Origin: Cavenderia fasciculata
Taxonomy: Eukaryota; Evosea; Eumycetozoa; Acytosteliales; Cavenderiaceae
DNA: 64,000 nt
NCBI RefSeq assembly: GCF_000203815.1
Contig: NW_004457708.1
Location: 1,263,168-1,327,167 of the forward strand
Reading direction: 5' to 3'
Within the stretch, counting starts at the first letter, position 1, and each line of letters begins with the position of its first letter. A program made the translations under genes and the position numbers. The notes beneath the pieces were generated by a model, which saw only the letters and a program-made list of their open reading frames with translations, had not been told where the DNA came from and made no database searches. This document shows positions 13,801-25,468 of the stretch, piece after piece.

Positions 13801-15799
13801 GTTCGTCTCAAGATGCCAATTGGTACCATCCCATCGAAACACTATCACAAGTTGCTGACAGAGATGAATACCAAACACGAGACTGCCGCCTTTATTTGGA
13901 ACAGTTCAACCAGAGACGATTTGATGGAATTCTTGAACAAGAAATTGGATGAAGCTCATCGTAATCCAAATGCCATCAATCCATTCTCTACCGAAACCTT
14001 TTCCTACAAATCATTGTCTGGTGAACTCAAGGTTGGTGGATACTACCTTCGTGTTTACAATGCTGCCCCAACAGCTCCAACCAATGCTACCACCCCCATT
14101 TCCGATCTATTTGTACAGTTGGTAGATTTCTTGGCTCAACAAAGAACTGCCAACGAACTTCCACAACGTGTCGCCGACAAAAAGATCTGGGATATCTATA
14201 CATTCAAGGTATCAATGTCAATGGAAGCTCTTAGAAATGTTATTCAACATGGTAAAGTTAATCCAAATAACTTTAATCAAAAGGATAGAATGAGATTAAT
14301 CTTTAATTTCTTAAGGTAAAAAAAAATAAAGAAAAAAGAAAAAGAAAAGAAAAAAAAAGTAAAATATTAATCTTTTTCTTTATTTTTGTAGAATCGAAGA
14401 TAATTTAAATATATTAAAATTAACATTAGAAGTATTATCATTGGTAACATCAAATATGGAATGTATTCAACATATTGCAAGTGCAGGTAATGAAGCAGAA
14501 GGATGTTTGGTATCCAATTTGTTACAACTTTTGGCCAAACCAAAACAACCAATTTTGGACCTCCAACTAAAGGTATTACATTCATTGGTAGCTCTATCAC
14601 AACATGTAAACGATACTGTTAATCATTGCGGTGTATTGTATCTTTTAGATATTGTATCAAATAATCAAATCCAATTTGATAGTCGTGTTAGAGCATGTGC
14701 AGTACTTGGTAGAATGCTCATTGACAAGGTACATGGACCACGTGTTACATTGTTACTCTCCAAGTTTATTCCACCCGTCTTTTCATCGACCATGGGTGAA
14801 GACCCACAACAAACCGTCATGGTATTTGATGCACAACACGAGAACCCAGAACTTATTTGGAACAACAACACTCGTGCTCAATTTAGAGAGATTATTGGTA
14901 ACCTACAAAAGCAATACAATCAATTGCTCGTCAACAGCGGCACACTCAACCAACCATGGAGAATTGCCGAAGACTTTGCCATCTCTTACGAAATGGGTGA
15001 GAATGAAATCTTTATCGGTGGTGTCTACATCTCGCTCTTCCTCAAGCAACCAGGATGGTCTTTGCGTAATCCTCGCAAGTTCCTCCTCGAAGTATTTGAC
15101 TTGCTCATCAAATTGGCCGGTGCCGATGGTGGTCACGATGCCAAGATTCAACAATTGTCGCTCGCCATCATCTCACTCTTCCAACACCACAATGTCATTT
15201 CCGATCAACTTCCATCAACCGGTTACATTGAAAAGTTGCTGCCACTCATGAGTCACACCAACATTCAAATCCGTTTGCTCATGATCAACATTCTCCACTC
15301 CATGTCTGACAGTCAAGTATGCGTTGACCATCTCGCCAAGATTGGTACACTCTGGAGTCACATGGCCCGTGTCATCTCGTTGCCCAACGAAAACCTCGCC
15401 CTCACCGCCGAATGCATTGGCAAGGTGCTCAAGCTCAACCGTTGTGAAAAGAGCTGTCTCGTCGAACAAGCCTCACGATCTGAATTTATCAACAACTCGC
15501 TCAAGCTTTTGGAACGTGGAAAGGGTGTCTCACCAGCCACTCAGGCCATCGTTGTAAACTACCTCAAATCATTTGAATTGGATCCACTCCACGGTGCAGG
15601 TATCACTGCCATCCTTGATAAATCTGAAATCTGGGCCTCTTATTCCTCTCAAAGTCACGATCTCTTTATCACTGGCCCTGCGACTGGTCCTGTTGGACTT
15701 TTGACTGCTGGTACCACCACTGTTGGTCTATTAACTTCAACTGCTTTCAATCCTCAAGTTGGTAATTCAAACAAGGATGAACCTCCTCCTTTACTTTAA
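7867..15799 (+). CDS. rme8: RME-8/DNAJC13 endosomal J-domain protein
   Basis: Six exons keep frame: 7867-8170, 8286-8916, 8983-9256, 9343-9754, 9845-14315 and 14392-15799, giving 2,499 aa. That is close to the 2,200-2,600 aa of known RME-8 proteins. All family hallmarks are present. The N-terminal region ([18 protein letters not shown]) matches the family's membrane-binding start. A GYF_2-type module lies near residues 1010-1055 ([12 protein letters not shown] to W). The J domain at about 1325-1390 has HPDKN, the Hsp70-stimulating tripeptide. Four IWN repeats lie near residues 808, 1230, 1891 and 2187 ([48 protein letters not shown]). Armadillo-like helices fill the rest. In animals and plants RME-8 acts with Hsc70 on endosomes to remodel clathrin and sorting nexins. 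A Pro/Gln/Ser linker (about 1740-1830) follows the third armadillo block. Long C-ending codon runs suggest strong codon selection. Confidence 0.97.
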
Positions 15800-15924
15800 A
15801 ACAAAAAAAATTAAATAAAACAACAGTTTAAATTAAATATTTTCGAAAAAAATCTTTTGATTAACCACACTCCCAAAATTAAAATTAATTCATCCCCCCT
15901 GGCAACTGGCAACAAAAATCATAC
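15800..15924. other. 3' flank of the DNAJC13 gene
   Basis: Short AT-rich spacer between the DNAJC13 stop codon and the decayed gene that follows. No feature recognised. Confidence 0.4.
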
Positions 15925-16843
15925 TTGATTGTATCATTACAAAAGAACAGGCTGAAAGTCTCTTGGATTGTCTTGGCCTCAAACCAGCCAATGTCAAAAA
16001 GGACTTGGGTATTGATGACTTTGCCATCGCAACGCTCTTTCCTGGGTTGTTTCAATCCCACCCAAGGCTATTCACCAATACCAAGCGGGTCTATCTCCCC
16101 CCCCCCCCCCCACTCATTATACAAAAGAAGAAATTGAAAAGAACAAGAAAAAAAAGGAAACAAACTATCAAGCCATGTACAAAAAAGTATGTATATGTAT
16201 ATGTTTTTGAATAATGTATTGTAATGTAATATATTTATTTTTTACTTTCTTTGGAGATTGGCTGACTTTGATAATAATGAAAAGGAAGCAAATGCTGCGA
16301 TGGAGTATCCGCACCTCCCAGAGATTAAAAAACGATCGTAGATCATAACAAGATATATGGCAAAGATGAAAATAGAAGAATATTATTCGGAAAAGGAGGT
16401 CATACATTTAGCCGCTCAGAGTTGATTAAAGAGATTGCAAAGAAATTCCCAAAGTATTCTTCAACTACAACCAATACACCATCTCCTTCTATACCATCTC
16501 CTCCTTCTGTACAATCTCTATCTGTACCATATGCTCCTTCTGTACCATCTCTATCTGTACCATCTGCTCCTTCTGTACCATCTGCTCATTCTGTACCATC
16601 TCTATCTGATGGTGGCAGATGAACAATTGGTGGTGACCGATAGCTTTTTTTTGTATGTCACAGTGACAAAAGGTGATGTACAGAAGGAGCTGACGGTACA
16701 GATAGAGATGGTACAGAAGGAGCATATGGTATAGAGATTGTATCGCACACTCAAAAACAAACCAGATCACCAATACCGAAACGAAAATTCTGGGATATAT
16801 ATCTTTGTTCAAAGTTGAAATTAAAGACTTTATCAAGTATTAG
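15925..16843 (+). pseudogene. Decayed gene of unknown family
   Basis: Protein-like stretches occur in order but in different frames. The first is ITKEQAESLLDCLGLKPANV then KKDLGIDDFAIATLFPGLFQ. A run of 15 C (16097-16111) interrupts it. TKEEIEKNKKKK then QAMYKK precede a plausible GTATGT intron. LADFDNNEKEANAAMEYPHL follows, then a shift at a run of six A (16327-16332), then GKGGHTFSRSELIKEIAKKF. A Pro-Ser-Val repeat tract leads into an inverted repeat. ETKILGYISLFKVEIKDF ends the unit near 16843. At least two frameshifts plus the repeat mean it cannot encode one protein as it stands. I do not recognise the family; it could be a lost cellular gene or a transposon-borne ORF. No intact parent copy lies in the window. 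Confidence 0.5.
16510..16742. repeat. Long imperfect inverted repeat made of short tandem units
   Basis: The left arm (about 16510-16582) is built of 15-18 base units such as CTCCTTCTGTACCAT and CTCTATCTGTACCAT. The right arm (about 16675-16742) is its reverse complement with a few changes, including a four-base gap. The loop is about 92 bases. The left arm reads as a Pro-Ser-Val repeat in the decayed gene's frame, so one arm may have copied itself in inverted orientation, for example by template switching. A transcript could fold into a hairpin with a stem of about 65 bp. Confidence 0.8.
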
Positions 16844-16849
16844 TTTAAA

Positions 16850-17135
16850 ATATATTTAATCTTCTTATCTGAGGAAGACATCATGTTCAATGATCGCATG
16901 GGTGGTCAAAAGCATTAATTTTTATTTTAGTTGGAAGCGCTTTTCGCTGAAATTTTGAGCTTTTTTAAAACGCTGATTTTTTCGACATTGGTGTTTTCAG
17001 CTTTGGCTGAAAGCTCGTTTTTAGCGGGTCGAACACTGAGATAACTTCAGTTGGATTACCACTATTTATTCATATTGATTGCTATTGTTACTAAAATATA
17101 TTAATTTTTATTAAGTTATTTGTTATTAATTTTAA
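16850..17135. other. Intergenic region with a hairpin-rich patch
   Basis: Non-coding. From about 16930 to 17040 there is a less AT-rich patch with short self-complementary units: AGCGCTTTTCGCT near 16936 and TTTTCAGCTTTGGCTGAAAG near 16994, plus repeated GCTGA/TCAGC elements. It may be a relic of a small mobile element or a structured RNA. The evidence is only base composition and local pairing. Confidence 0.35.
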
Positions 17136-20100
17136 TTATTGACTTGGAATAGGAGAAGATAAAGGAGGAGTAGAAGTTATATGATGATCGTTTGAAGCGG
17201 GTGAACCAGTAGCACCACTATTTGTTGTTTGTTTTCCATTTACAATGTTTCCACTGGCACCGTTAACTTGAGCGAGAGGTGATGAGGAGGTGACAATGGT
17301 AGATCTACGAGCCTGAGAGGAAGAGGATGATTTTCCACTACGAATCGTTTCAGCCTTCTTTTTGTGCAACTGCTCAAAGTTGGGGTTGCTGTGAATGTTG
17401 CTTTTGATGGCTTGTACCCATGACTCCATTTCTGCCATGTTGGCAGCCGATATAAAGTAGGCGGCATGGTTGGCTTGCACAAGGGTGCCGTCTGAATTTA
17501 ATTTACACGCTTTCATCTGCTCCTGTGACGAGTGGAGCATAAAGCAAAACTTCTTTTGTACGACAATCGTGACAACGACATTCTCGAGTGGGATAATACC
17601 ACATGGTTCGTGATCTTGTGGTGTCTTAAAGTAGAGCAAACAATTGGCTTCGAGTTTGAACCAACGTTTTTTCCACGTCTTGATACGACCACCTTGTTTG
17701 GTGAGCCAACCCTTTTTCTCGACGTGCTGGTCGGCCTGCCCGTCACGCTCCATCTTGATCTCGTCTGTAATAATACGGTCATACAAACTCTCCATAAAGT
17801 CGGGTGGCAAATCATCACCATTATTGATACCACTATTGTTACGGATAAACTCTTGTTTGGTCATCTTCTTTTTAATGTTGGGGTTGTGTGCATCAGTGTT
17901 TAGCATAATCACCGAGAACGCCAACACATAGACTGTATCATTGTTGGAAAAGATCTTATTGTCGGGGTTGTGTGCATAAAACTGTTGTGCAAACTTTTCC
18001 ATCATACGATCGATCTTTTGAGCCTCACCTGGCAGTCTGAACGTCTTGAGGTACTTGCGCAGCGCCACGTCAAAGTCGAGTCCCGCAAAGTCGAGCTCTT
18101 CGACAAACGCGTGCAACACTTGCAGATTAAACGACGCAGCTTCTCCCAAGTACTCGCCAATCGCCGGTTTGTTGAGTGTATCTTGTGTCAACAAAAAGTG
18201 TGCAACATCTTTGGGTGTCAACTCACACAATCCAGAAGACACGGCAAACTCGATACCCTTTTTAGGTGACTGGTTAAAGAGAGCAACTGCATTCTTGATG
18301 AGGAGACGACGTTCGCGTTGTTGTTGTTGGTCGAGATCGTCTTTGAGCTGTTGATCGAGAGCAACTTGCACCTCGTCGGCAACCAATTGACTCGACTCGC
18401 GTTTATGTACAATGGCCATAATCTCGTCTGAATTGGTCGTACCAAAGCACTTGCCTAGATCGATCGACTGGCGACTAGACACATTACCAAGATCGGCACC
18501 TGCACGCAACAAGACACGTGCCACATCAGTATGTGCCTTTTTGAGTGCATACACGAGTGGTGTCTTGCCAGCGCAGTTTTTAGCGTCAACCTTGGCCTTG
18601 AATGAGAGCAACAGGTCAACAGTATCACGTGCACCTGCGGCACTTGCCAAATGCAACGGTGTCGACTGATGCGTATCAATAGAGTCGATGGCTGCACCCT
18701 TTTTAAGTAGCAGCTTGCAACAATCCGAGTGTCCATTGTATGCAGCATTGTGTAAAGGAGTTCCCCCCTGATTATCTTTAATCTCAATGTCTGCTCCACT
18801 CTTTATCAATGTATTTAAACATTTTACACGTCCATTGAATGCTGCCTTGTGTAGCGGTGATGCACCTTGATTATCCAATATATTGATCGTTGCTCCTTGA
18901 TCTACCAACATTTTACAAACTGATGAATGTCCATTAAATGCTGCTTTATGTAATGGTGTTGCTCCTTCTTCATCTCTAATATTAATTGTTGCTCTAAAGA
19001 AATAATAAAAAATAAAAAAGAGAGATTAGAGATAAAGAATTCTTTTTTGTTCTTTTTGTTTTTTTTTTTTGTTTTTTTTAATTTACTTTTGATTAATTAA
19101 AATTTGAACAATATCTAATAAACCATTAAATGCAGCCAAATGCAAAGGAGTAGATTGACGAATATCACGACAATCAATTGGTGATGAAAGTTTTAATAAA
19201 TGTTCGACAATATCTTTGTGTCCATTGAATGAAGCCTTGTGGAGGGGTGTTTCACCCATATCATCAATCATATCAATATGTGCACCCAACTCTAATAATC
19301 GTTTGAGGAGTGGCAAATTACCATTAAAACATGCATGGTGGAGTGGTGTGACACCCTCGACATCGACACAGTTTACATTCTCTCCATTTCTAACCAAAAT
19401 GTCTACGCAATCTATAAATCCTGCTGCCGATGCATTATGAAGTGGTGATATACCATGAATATCTCTTGGATCTACTTTTGCTCCTTTTCTCAATAATAAT
19501 GATACACAACTTGAATGTCCACTAAATGCTGCTTGATGTAATGGTGTTATTCCATCCTATAAAAAATAAAAAAAATAAAACATATTAAAATATTATATAT
19601 ATATATATTTCCTTTTCTTTATCTTTTTTTTATGTACATACACAATCTGAATGATTTACTTTAGCATCAGCTTTAATTAATAATTCTACACATTGAGGAT
19701 TACCACCAGCACATGCATAGTGAAGTGGAGTTTCACCATTGAGAGTGACAGCTTTGGCATCGGCTCTACATTGAAGTAGATAGGATACACACTCTGACGA
19801 TGCAAAGTGAGCAGCTTTGTGTAATGGTGTACCATTCTTGCTATCTTTGGTGTTTACGTCTGCTGGACCCTTTTCAACGAGCAGTTTGATACACTCGAGA
19901 TGACCACGTGAAGCAGCCCATTGAAGTGGAGTGTTGTTGCCAGAGTCGAGTGCATGTGGGTTACCCTTCTTTTCAAGGAGAAACGCCACACAACGCGACG
20001 ATCCACCATAGGCAGCGTGATGAAGGGGTGTTCGCTTCTCTCCATCCTCTGTCTCGACCGATGTGGCCGAATTGTTTAATAAATTGGATAGTCTTTCAAT

Positions 20101-20202
20101 ATCATCTATCGACGAGTAATAATGCACTGATGGACGTGCTGTCGATGTTGACTTGTTATCTACCAATGATAAATTACTATGTTGATTACTTGGTGATACC
20201 AT
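17136..20202 (-). CDS. secG: SecG-like Arf-GEF with ankyrin, Sec7 and PH domains
   Basis: Three exons, 20202-19642, 19556-19087 and 18993-17136, give 962 aa, close to the roughly 990 aa of D. discoideum SecG. About twelve canonical ankyrin repeats (TPLH.AA..GH..CV..LL) fill residues about 40-530. A Sec7 domain follows at about 577-756; FRLPGEAQKIDRMMEKFAQ carries the invariant catalytic Glu that expels nucleotide from Arf GTPases. A PH domain lies at about 762-878 (KKGWLTKQGGRIKTWKKRWF), typical of cytohesins, which bind phosphoinositides. The Ser/Thr-rich tail is disordered. Known role of the family: GDP-GTP exchange on Arf at membranes; D. discoideum SecG has been linked to adhesion and chemotaxis. 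Introns fall between ankyrin repeats. Strong similarity in domain order supports the symbol. Confidence 0.95.
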
Positions 20203-20932
20203 GATGGTTTTATAAAATAAATAAATATATAAATTAAATATATTTAACCAACCAATTACTACTAATTATTGATTATTATTACTAACTATTATTAATGTTA
20301 CAATTTGATTCTAAAACTACTACTACTACTAATATTACAACACAACAAACTCTCTATTTCTCTCTATCTATATCTTTTCTATCTATTATCAAAAGTTGTT
20401 GTTCAAAACCCTATAGTTGATCATAATATTAAATAATAATAATTCATTAGTAAATTGTTATTGTTATTATTCTTTGTTTGTCTCTTTTTTTGTGTTGATA
20501 TCAATCAAGGTGATAGATTGGTGATTTAGAAAATAAAAATAAAAAAAAAAGAGAGAAATATAACAACAACAATCACAACACCAATAATAACAACAATTAC
20601 AATAATATTATCCTCTCACAATTCCCCTTCATACTAATTTTATATTGTTGTCTCTTATTGTTATTATTGTTGTTGTTTGTTGTTGGTCTGATTATTATGA
20701 CGATGATGAATATTATAAAGTTTATAATGAGATTTCAAATGAGATGGGTGGTAATATAGAAGCAGGAAGGAGCAGACAGGATAGAGGTACAGTACAAATT
20801 ATATATATTTGATATTGAATGAATGTGATGTTGGTGTATATTGCGAGTATGTATGTCTATGCACCACCTTAGTAAGCACTGAGGGTACAGCAAGCTTTCT
20901 TTGGCCAACAACATTCATGTTAGAGTGTTGTG

Positions 20933-20963
<31 letters not shown>

Positions 20964-21424
20964 TTTTGATGATCCCAAACATAAATCTAGCATCATGTGT
21001 CATGTGATTGATAGGTAGGTATATCCCATCTCTTGAATTATATTGACTACTTGTGTGTGTGTGTGTTATCTTAATTAACTGTCTTTTAATAATATTATAA
21101 TCAATCAACCATCGATTGTTGTGACTGATAATTGACCAACCATATGTTATGTTTTGTGTCCTGTATCCTGTTTGTTGACATATATCACACTCACTCACTC
21201 ACACACACACAATCGTCGTTACTAAACACTCCTTCCTATATCTAATCTAAATCTATTGTTGTTGTTTTGTAGTTGTATTTTGAGTGAGAATGTATTATAT
21301 AATACTCACTCTTACTACCAATCTTAATTATACAGACAGTCTAGTCTGTCTACCTGTCTGTCTATTTTATAAATTAATTTTATTTGTAGTAGAATAGTAG
21401 AATTTATAAATTACCATTGGATTG

Positions 21425-21464
<40 letters not shown>

Positions 21465-22743
21465 TTGTTGTTTGAGAGTGAATAAAACACACAACGATTA
21501 ATTAATTGACTGGCTCTTGTTATTGTTCTCTTTCAACTCTACCTTTTCCTCTCTCCTCAAATACAACACTATCTATATTATTATTACTGTCTCTTTGTAT
21601 GTCAACAAACAAATATAAAAAAACAACAACTAAACCATCTATCTCTTTCTTCTTCTTTTTGTTTTTTGATCACACAACTCTATGACGTTGGGTTCTTTAC
21701 CAATAAATAACAACAGTCTCATTCTGTTAATTTCTCGGTCGATCACACTCTCTCTGGTGTGTTTGTGTGAATGTGTATATTAGTGGGCAATTAGTGTGTA
21801 TTTGTATTGTAGATGGGTGAGGTGAGAGTGAGAAGAATAAGAAAAAGGAGGGAAGGATAGGGAGTAAGTGTAGAGTGAGTTGAGTCTAGTCTCACATCTA
21901 TCTATGAAATATAAGAGCCTTACTTTTTGGTTGATCTTCTTCTTCTTCTTTCTAGTCTATACTCCTGTCAGGTTACGCGTTATTATACAGAGAGTTGTCT
22001 TTGTTATCTACCTATATACTCTACTCTATCTATCTATCTATCTACCACTCAATACAACCAAACTAACTAACCCCTACTAGTTTTCAAAGGGGATGAAAGG
22101 AGTGGAGTTGGTTTTTTTTTTTTCTATTTATTTTTTGGTTTTTTTTTTTTTCTCTACTTGCAACAAACAGGTTGTTGGTATGTATGATCATCTTTATATT
22201 TGAGTTCGAGATATATACATATATATATATATATTCCATTGATCTTGATCTTAATGGATCCTATTCTATTATTTTTTTTGCCCATCTAGATTCTTCTATC
22301 AAATTAGCATCCTCCCATATATTTCCATCTCTTCTCTGTATATATATATAAATATATATATATATGGAAATATTAATATTCCCATTCCCCCGGTCTTGTG
22401 TGAATGTGTGTTTTAAGCTTCTCCTTTGTTTTAGCCCAATGCATCCTGATTTTTTTCAAGCAAAAGAGTTGTTTCGCCCCCTCGTTCCAAAAGTCTTTCG
22501 AAAATTCTTTGACAAGAAAGAAAAATTCGTGTGCATCTTTTATTGAGGGCTTGTTTGGATGACCAACTTGGAATGGGAGGATTGCTTTGCCTATTAAAAT
22601 TTCATTGTCTCTCCTCTCCCTTCCTTCCTTCATTCCTCATCTTTTAACAATCAATCATTTAAAGAAAGAAAGATATTTATTTATTTATTAGTTTATTAGT
22701 TTGTTTTAAAGTTAAGTGTAGATATAGATAGGATAGATAAAGA
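20203..22743. promoter_or_regulatory. 2.5-kb divergent intergenic region
   Basis: The longest non-coding stretch in the window, between the SecG-like gene (-) and the Atg27-like gene (+). It contains a TTA trinucleotide repeat (about 20936-20965), a GT repeat (about 21052-21066), a TAA repeat (about 21427-21463) and a CTAT repeat (about 22026-22043), with many CT- and T-rich runs. A 22390-22560 patch is less AT-rich and can be translated on the minus strand for 86 codons, but nothing in it is recognisable. Long shared upstream DNA suggests regulated promoters; this is inference. Confidence 0.4.
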
Positions 22744-22951
22744 ATGCATCGTTCAATATTAGTAGTTATTGGTATTTTTGCCTGTTTGATCAGTTTGATC
22801 AATGGAGCTGTTTTTGTATCAAACTCTGCCTCCTCTGACAGTGCTGCAAGTAGTTCAGTTGCTGCTTCATCTGAAGAAATCAGACCATGTGTATTCAAAG
22901 CAGGCGAGAATATTGTTGATCTTAACGAACTTACTACCGAGTATGTGTTCA

Positions 22952-22988
<37 letters not shown>

Positions 22989-23148
22989 CTCTCTCTCTCT
23001 CCTCCTTCCCTCCTCATGATGATGAATGATAGCAACTGAACAAACAGTCTCTTCTAACCTCAACCTGTTTTTACCTTTCTTCTTCTTTTTTTTTTTTTTA
23101 GCACTATCAACTATAGCAATGACTTGGGAAATTTCTCTCTTTCAGGTA

Positions 23149-23179
<31 letters not shown>

Positions 23180-24073
23180 AATAAGATATTATTATTATCT
23201 TTCTTCTTCTTAATTACTTACTTGCTCTTATCAATCAACCAACCAATCAATCTATCTATTTAACCAAATTTGGTTTGTTGCTGATTTCTGCAAACTTTAG
23301 TCTGCAGCTTTGTTAGTGGCACTGCCACAGTGAATTGTGGACAGTCTTCCATTTGCTACAAAGATGCTGGTACTGCCAAGACACTCAAGATTGGGTCACA
23401 TCTCTCAGCACACGAGTTTCAAAACCGCAATGGCTCAGACTTTGGCGTCAAATTTGGTCTTGGTGATCAATGTGGTATGTACAAGATCACCACTGATATC
23501 CTCTTTTACTGTCAACAAGGTGTATGTATATCTATCTACATATGTAGTATATGTAAATGAATGTATATGTATTCTAGATATTTATCTATTTCTATTTTAT
23601 ATATAATATAATATAATATAGACATCTGGAACCATTACAAATGCTATTAGAAGTCCACTCCAAGTTGGTGCTGCATGTTATAGAAATTTCACCTTGTCAG
23701 TTGGTGCCTCTTATTTCTGTCCACCAGCTCCAAAGGGCGGTCTCTCTGGAGGTGATGTTTTCTTGATCATGTAAGTCAATCCAGCGACAACCATAACTAT
23801 AATATTATTATTATTATTATTATTATTATTTTTGACCAAACTAACAAACAATCAAATCAAATCAAATCAAATCTTACTAGTTTCTTTGTTGGTTTTGGAG
23901 CTTATTTCATTTTCGGAACTGCTATCCAATGTTACAGAGGTAGAAGAGGTACTGAAGCCATTCCAAACCATCATTTCTGGGGATCATTCTTTGGACTTGT
24001 TGGTGCTGGTGTTGGTTTCATCAAGAACAAGATTACCGGTGGATCATCCAATGGTAATTACCAAACAGTTTAA
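22744..24073 (+). CDS. Atg27/MRH-domain type I membrane protein
   Basis: Five exons, 22744-22940, 23102-23145, 23301-23521, 23622-23770 and 23881-24073, give 267 aa. A signal peptide (RSILVVIGIFACLISLINGA) is followed by a Ser/Ala linker and a lumenal domain with paired cysteines (RPCVF, VCSF, VNCGQSSICYKD, DQCGMYKITT, FYCQQG, GAACYRNF, YFCPP). This is the mannose-6-phosphate-receptor-homology layout. One membrane helix follows (FLIMIFFVGFGAYFIFGTAI), then RGRRG and a short cytosolic tail ending GNYQTV. The terminal YQTV fits a Yxx-hydrophobic sorting signal for AP adaptors, as in Atg27, which cycles among Golgi, vacuole and Atg9 vesicles in yeast. A cation-dependent M6P-receptor-like cargo receptor is the alternative. 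Function in autophagy is inferred from the family only. Confidence 0.82.
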
Positions 24074-24170
24074 ACCAAATCGAATGGATATCCCTCATTT
24101 GAAAAAATCTGAATAATCATAATAATAATAATAATACATGTATCGACAAATAATAGTATTATTACTACTC

Positions 24171-24240
<70 letters not shown>

Positions 24241-24906
24241 TAAAAATACCCTTTTTAAAAATAAAACTAAAAATAATCTAAAACAAACAAATACAAAGAT
24301 ATCTTTCTTTATATTTTATCTCCCAAACAAACAAATACTATACATTCTTTTAGAGAAAATATAGATAGTATAAATCATAGATAGACAAACCGAGATAAAC
24401 CCAAACCAAACCAAACCAACCATGATAATCAATAAAAACAAAGACAAACAAACAAGTATGCAATGGAAACCATCAAATTCCCTAGTTTTCGTTTTTTTTT
24501 TCGTTCTACTCTTTTTTTTTTTGAGAGAGAGATGATACCGAAAATTTTGGCAGAGTGACGATTAGGGAAAATGATGGTATGTACATAACAAACAAACATA
24601 AACATGACATATAAACATAATATATAAACATATTAGTAGAGACTACTGTAACCGAATGATGACAAGCAAAGAAAGAGGGCAGAGTAGAAAGCCCAGAGTA
24701 ATTTTTGAAAAACTACAGTGAACGATTATCATAACCCCAAAGCATTCAATGATGATTATTGGCCTTTAGTAATCCTACTAATAGTTTTGGTTGGTTGGCT
24801 AACTGGCTTGACTCGGTTCGATCTTGATATGGAAATAAATAACCTTGAAAACCACTTATTTAGTTTATGTTTCAAACACTATTTATTCCTATTCACACAC
24901 GCGTTT
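24074..24906. other. Intergenic region
   Basis: Tail-to-tail spacer between the Atg27-like gene and the eL31 gene. Besides the TAA repeat listed separately it contains A-rich runs with repeated AAACAAAC and AAACCA motifs (24280-24460) and a T-run at about 24490-24520. No gene seen. Confidence 0.4.
24172..24242. repeat. (TAA)n trinucleotide repeat
   Basis: About 23 uninterrupted TAA/ATA/AAT units. Such triplet arrays are common in dictyostelid intergenic DNA. The length is likely to vary between isolates. Confidence 0.9.
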
Positions 24907-25468
24907 TTAGTTGGCAGTGACGACCTTGGTCTTGAGGTTCTATAATAATATAAAAGTAAGTAATAAATGAATATATTAGTATGTCTAATCGCTTCGCTGC
25001 TGTCTTTTCTGTAATTACCTTGAAGGAGGCAACGTCTGGGACGAGGGAAGCGACGGTGATCATCTTTTGGGTTTCGTCTTCACCAGATTCGGCTCTCTTT
25101 CTTTGGAGAACGACACGGACACGGTTTGGAGTAGTCTTGATACCGTGGGCCCAGATGTACTTGTTCAACTTGTCATCAATGAGGACAACGTTGGTCTTCA
25201 TGTTCTTTTGAGCGAACTTCTTGATGAGCTTGATGGCACGTGGAGCTCTACGGAAGATGCAGCTAAAATGTAGATAGAAAAGAAATAGTGTAATATGGTG
25301 TGATGGAGGTGATTAGTACTGTATCTCTCTGTGCTGTTTACTGTGCTGTATCTGTTATCTCTGTTATTCTGCTAGTACATACATCTTCTTGAGATCCTTT
25401 TGGAGGTTGATGGTGTATTCACGGGCAACTGGTCCCTTTTCGGTTCTTTCGACTTTCTTGGTGGACAT
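24907..25468 (-). CDS. rpl31: 60S ribosomal protein eL31
   Basis: Three exons, 25468-25383, 25262-25019 and 24939-24907, give 120 aa, the usual eL31 size. The sequence starts MSTKKVERTEKGPVAREYT and continues with FRRAPRAIKLIKKFA, VLIDDKLNKYIWAHGIKT and RVRVVLQRKR, all characteristic of eL31, which sits near the polypeptide exit tunnel. The last exon encodes only ten residues (NLKTKVVTAN). Codons are C-ending (AAG, CTC, ATC), as expected for a highly expressed gene. The first intron interrupts codon 29, early in the gene, as is frequent in ribosomal protein genes. Confidence 0.97.

Noticed and set aside
16489-16836. 115-codon minus-strand frame
   Set aside because: Produced by the inverted tandem repeat; no independent coding evidence.
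16930-17040. Possible tRNA or class I small RNA
   Set aside because: No cloverleaf, no B-box-like GGTTCRANNCC and none of the conserved class I ends could be found; it remains only a structured patch.
22373-22633. 86-codon minus-strand frame (KEGRERRDNEILIGKAILPF...)
   Set aside because: Overlaps an opposing frame of similar quality, has no recognisable domain and no clear splice partners. Kept only as a compositional anomaly.
24172-24242. TAA repeat considered as an origin or CRISPR-like array
   Set aside because: A simple microsatellite with no spacers; common in dictyostelid DNA.
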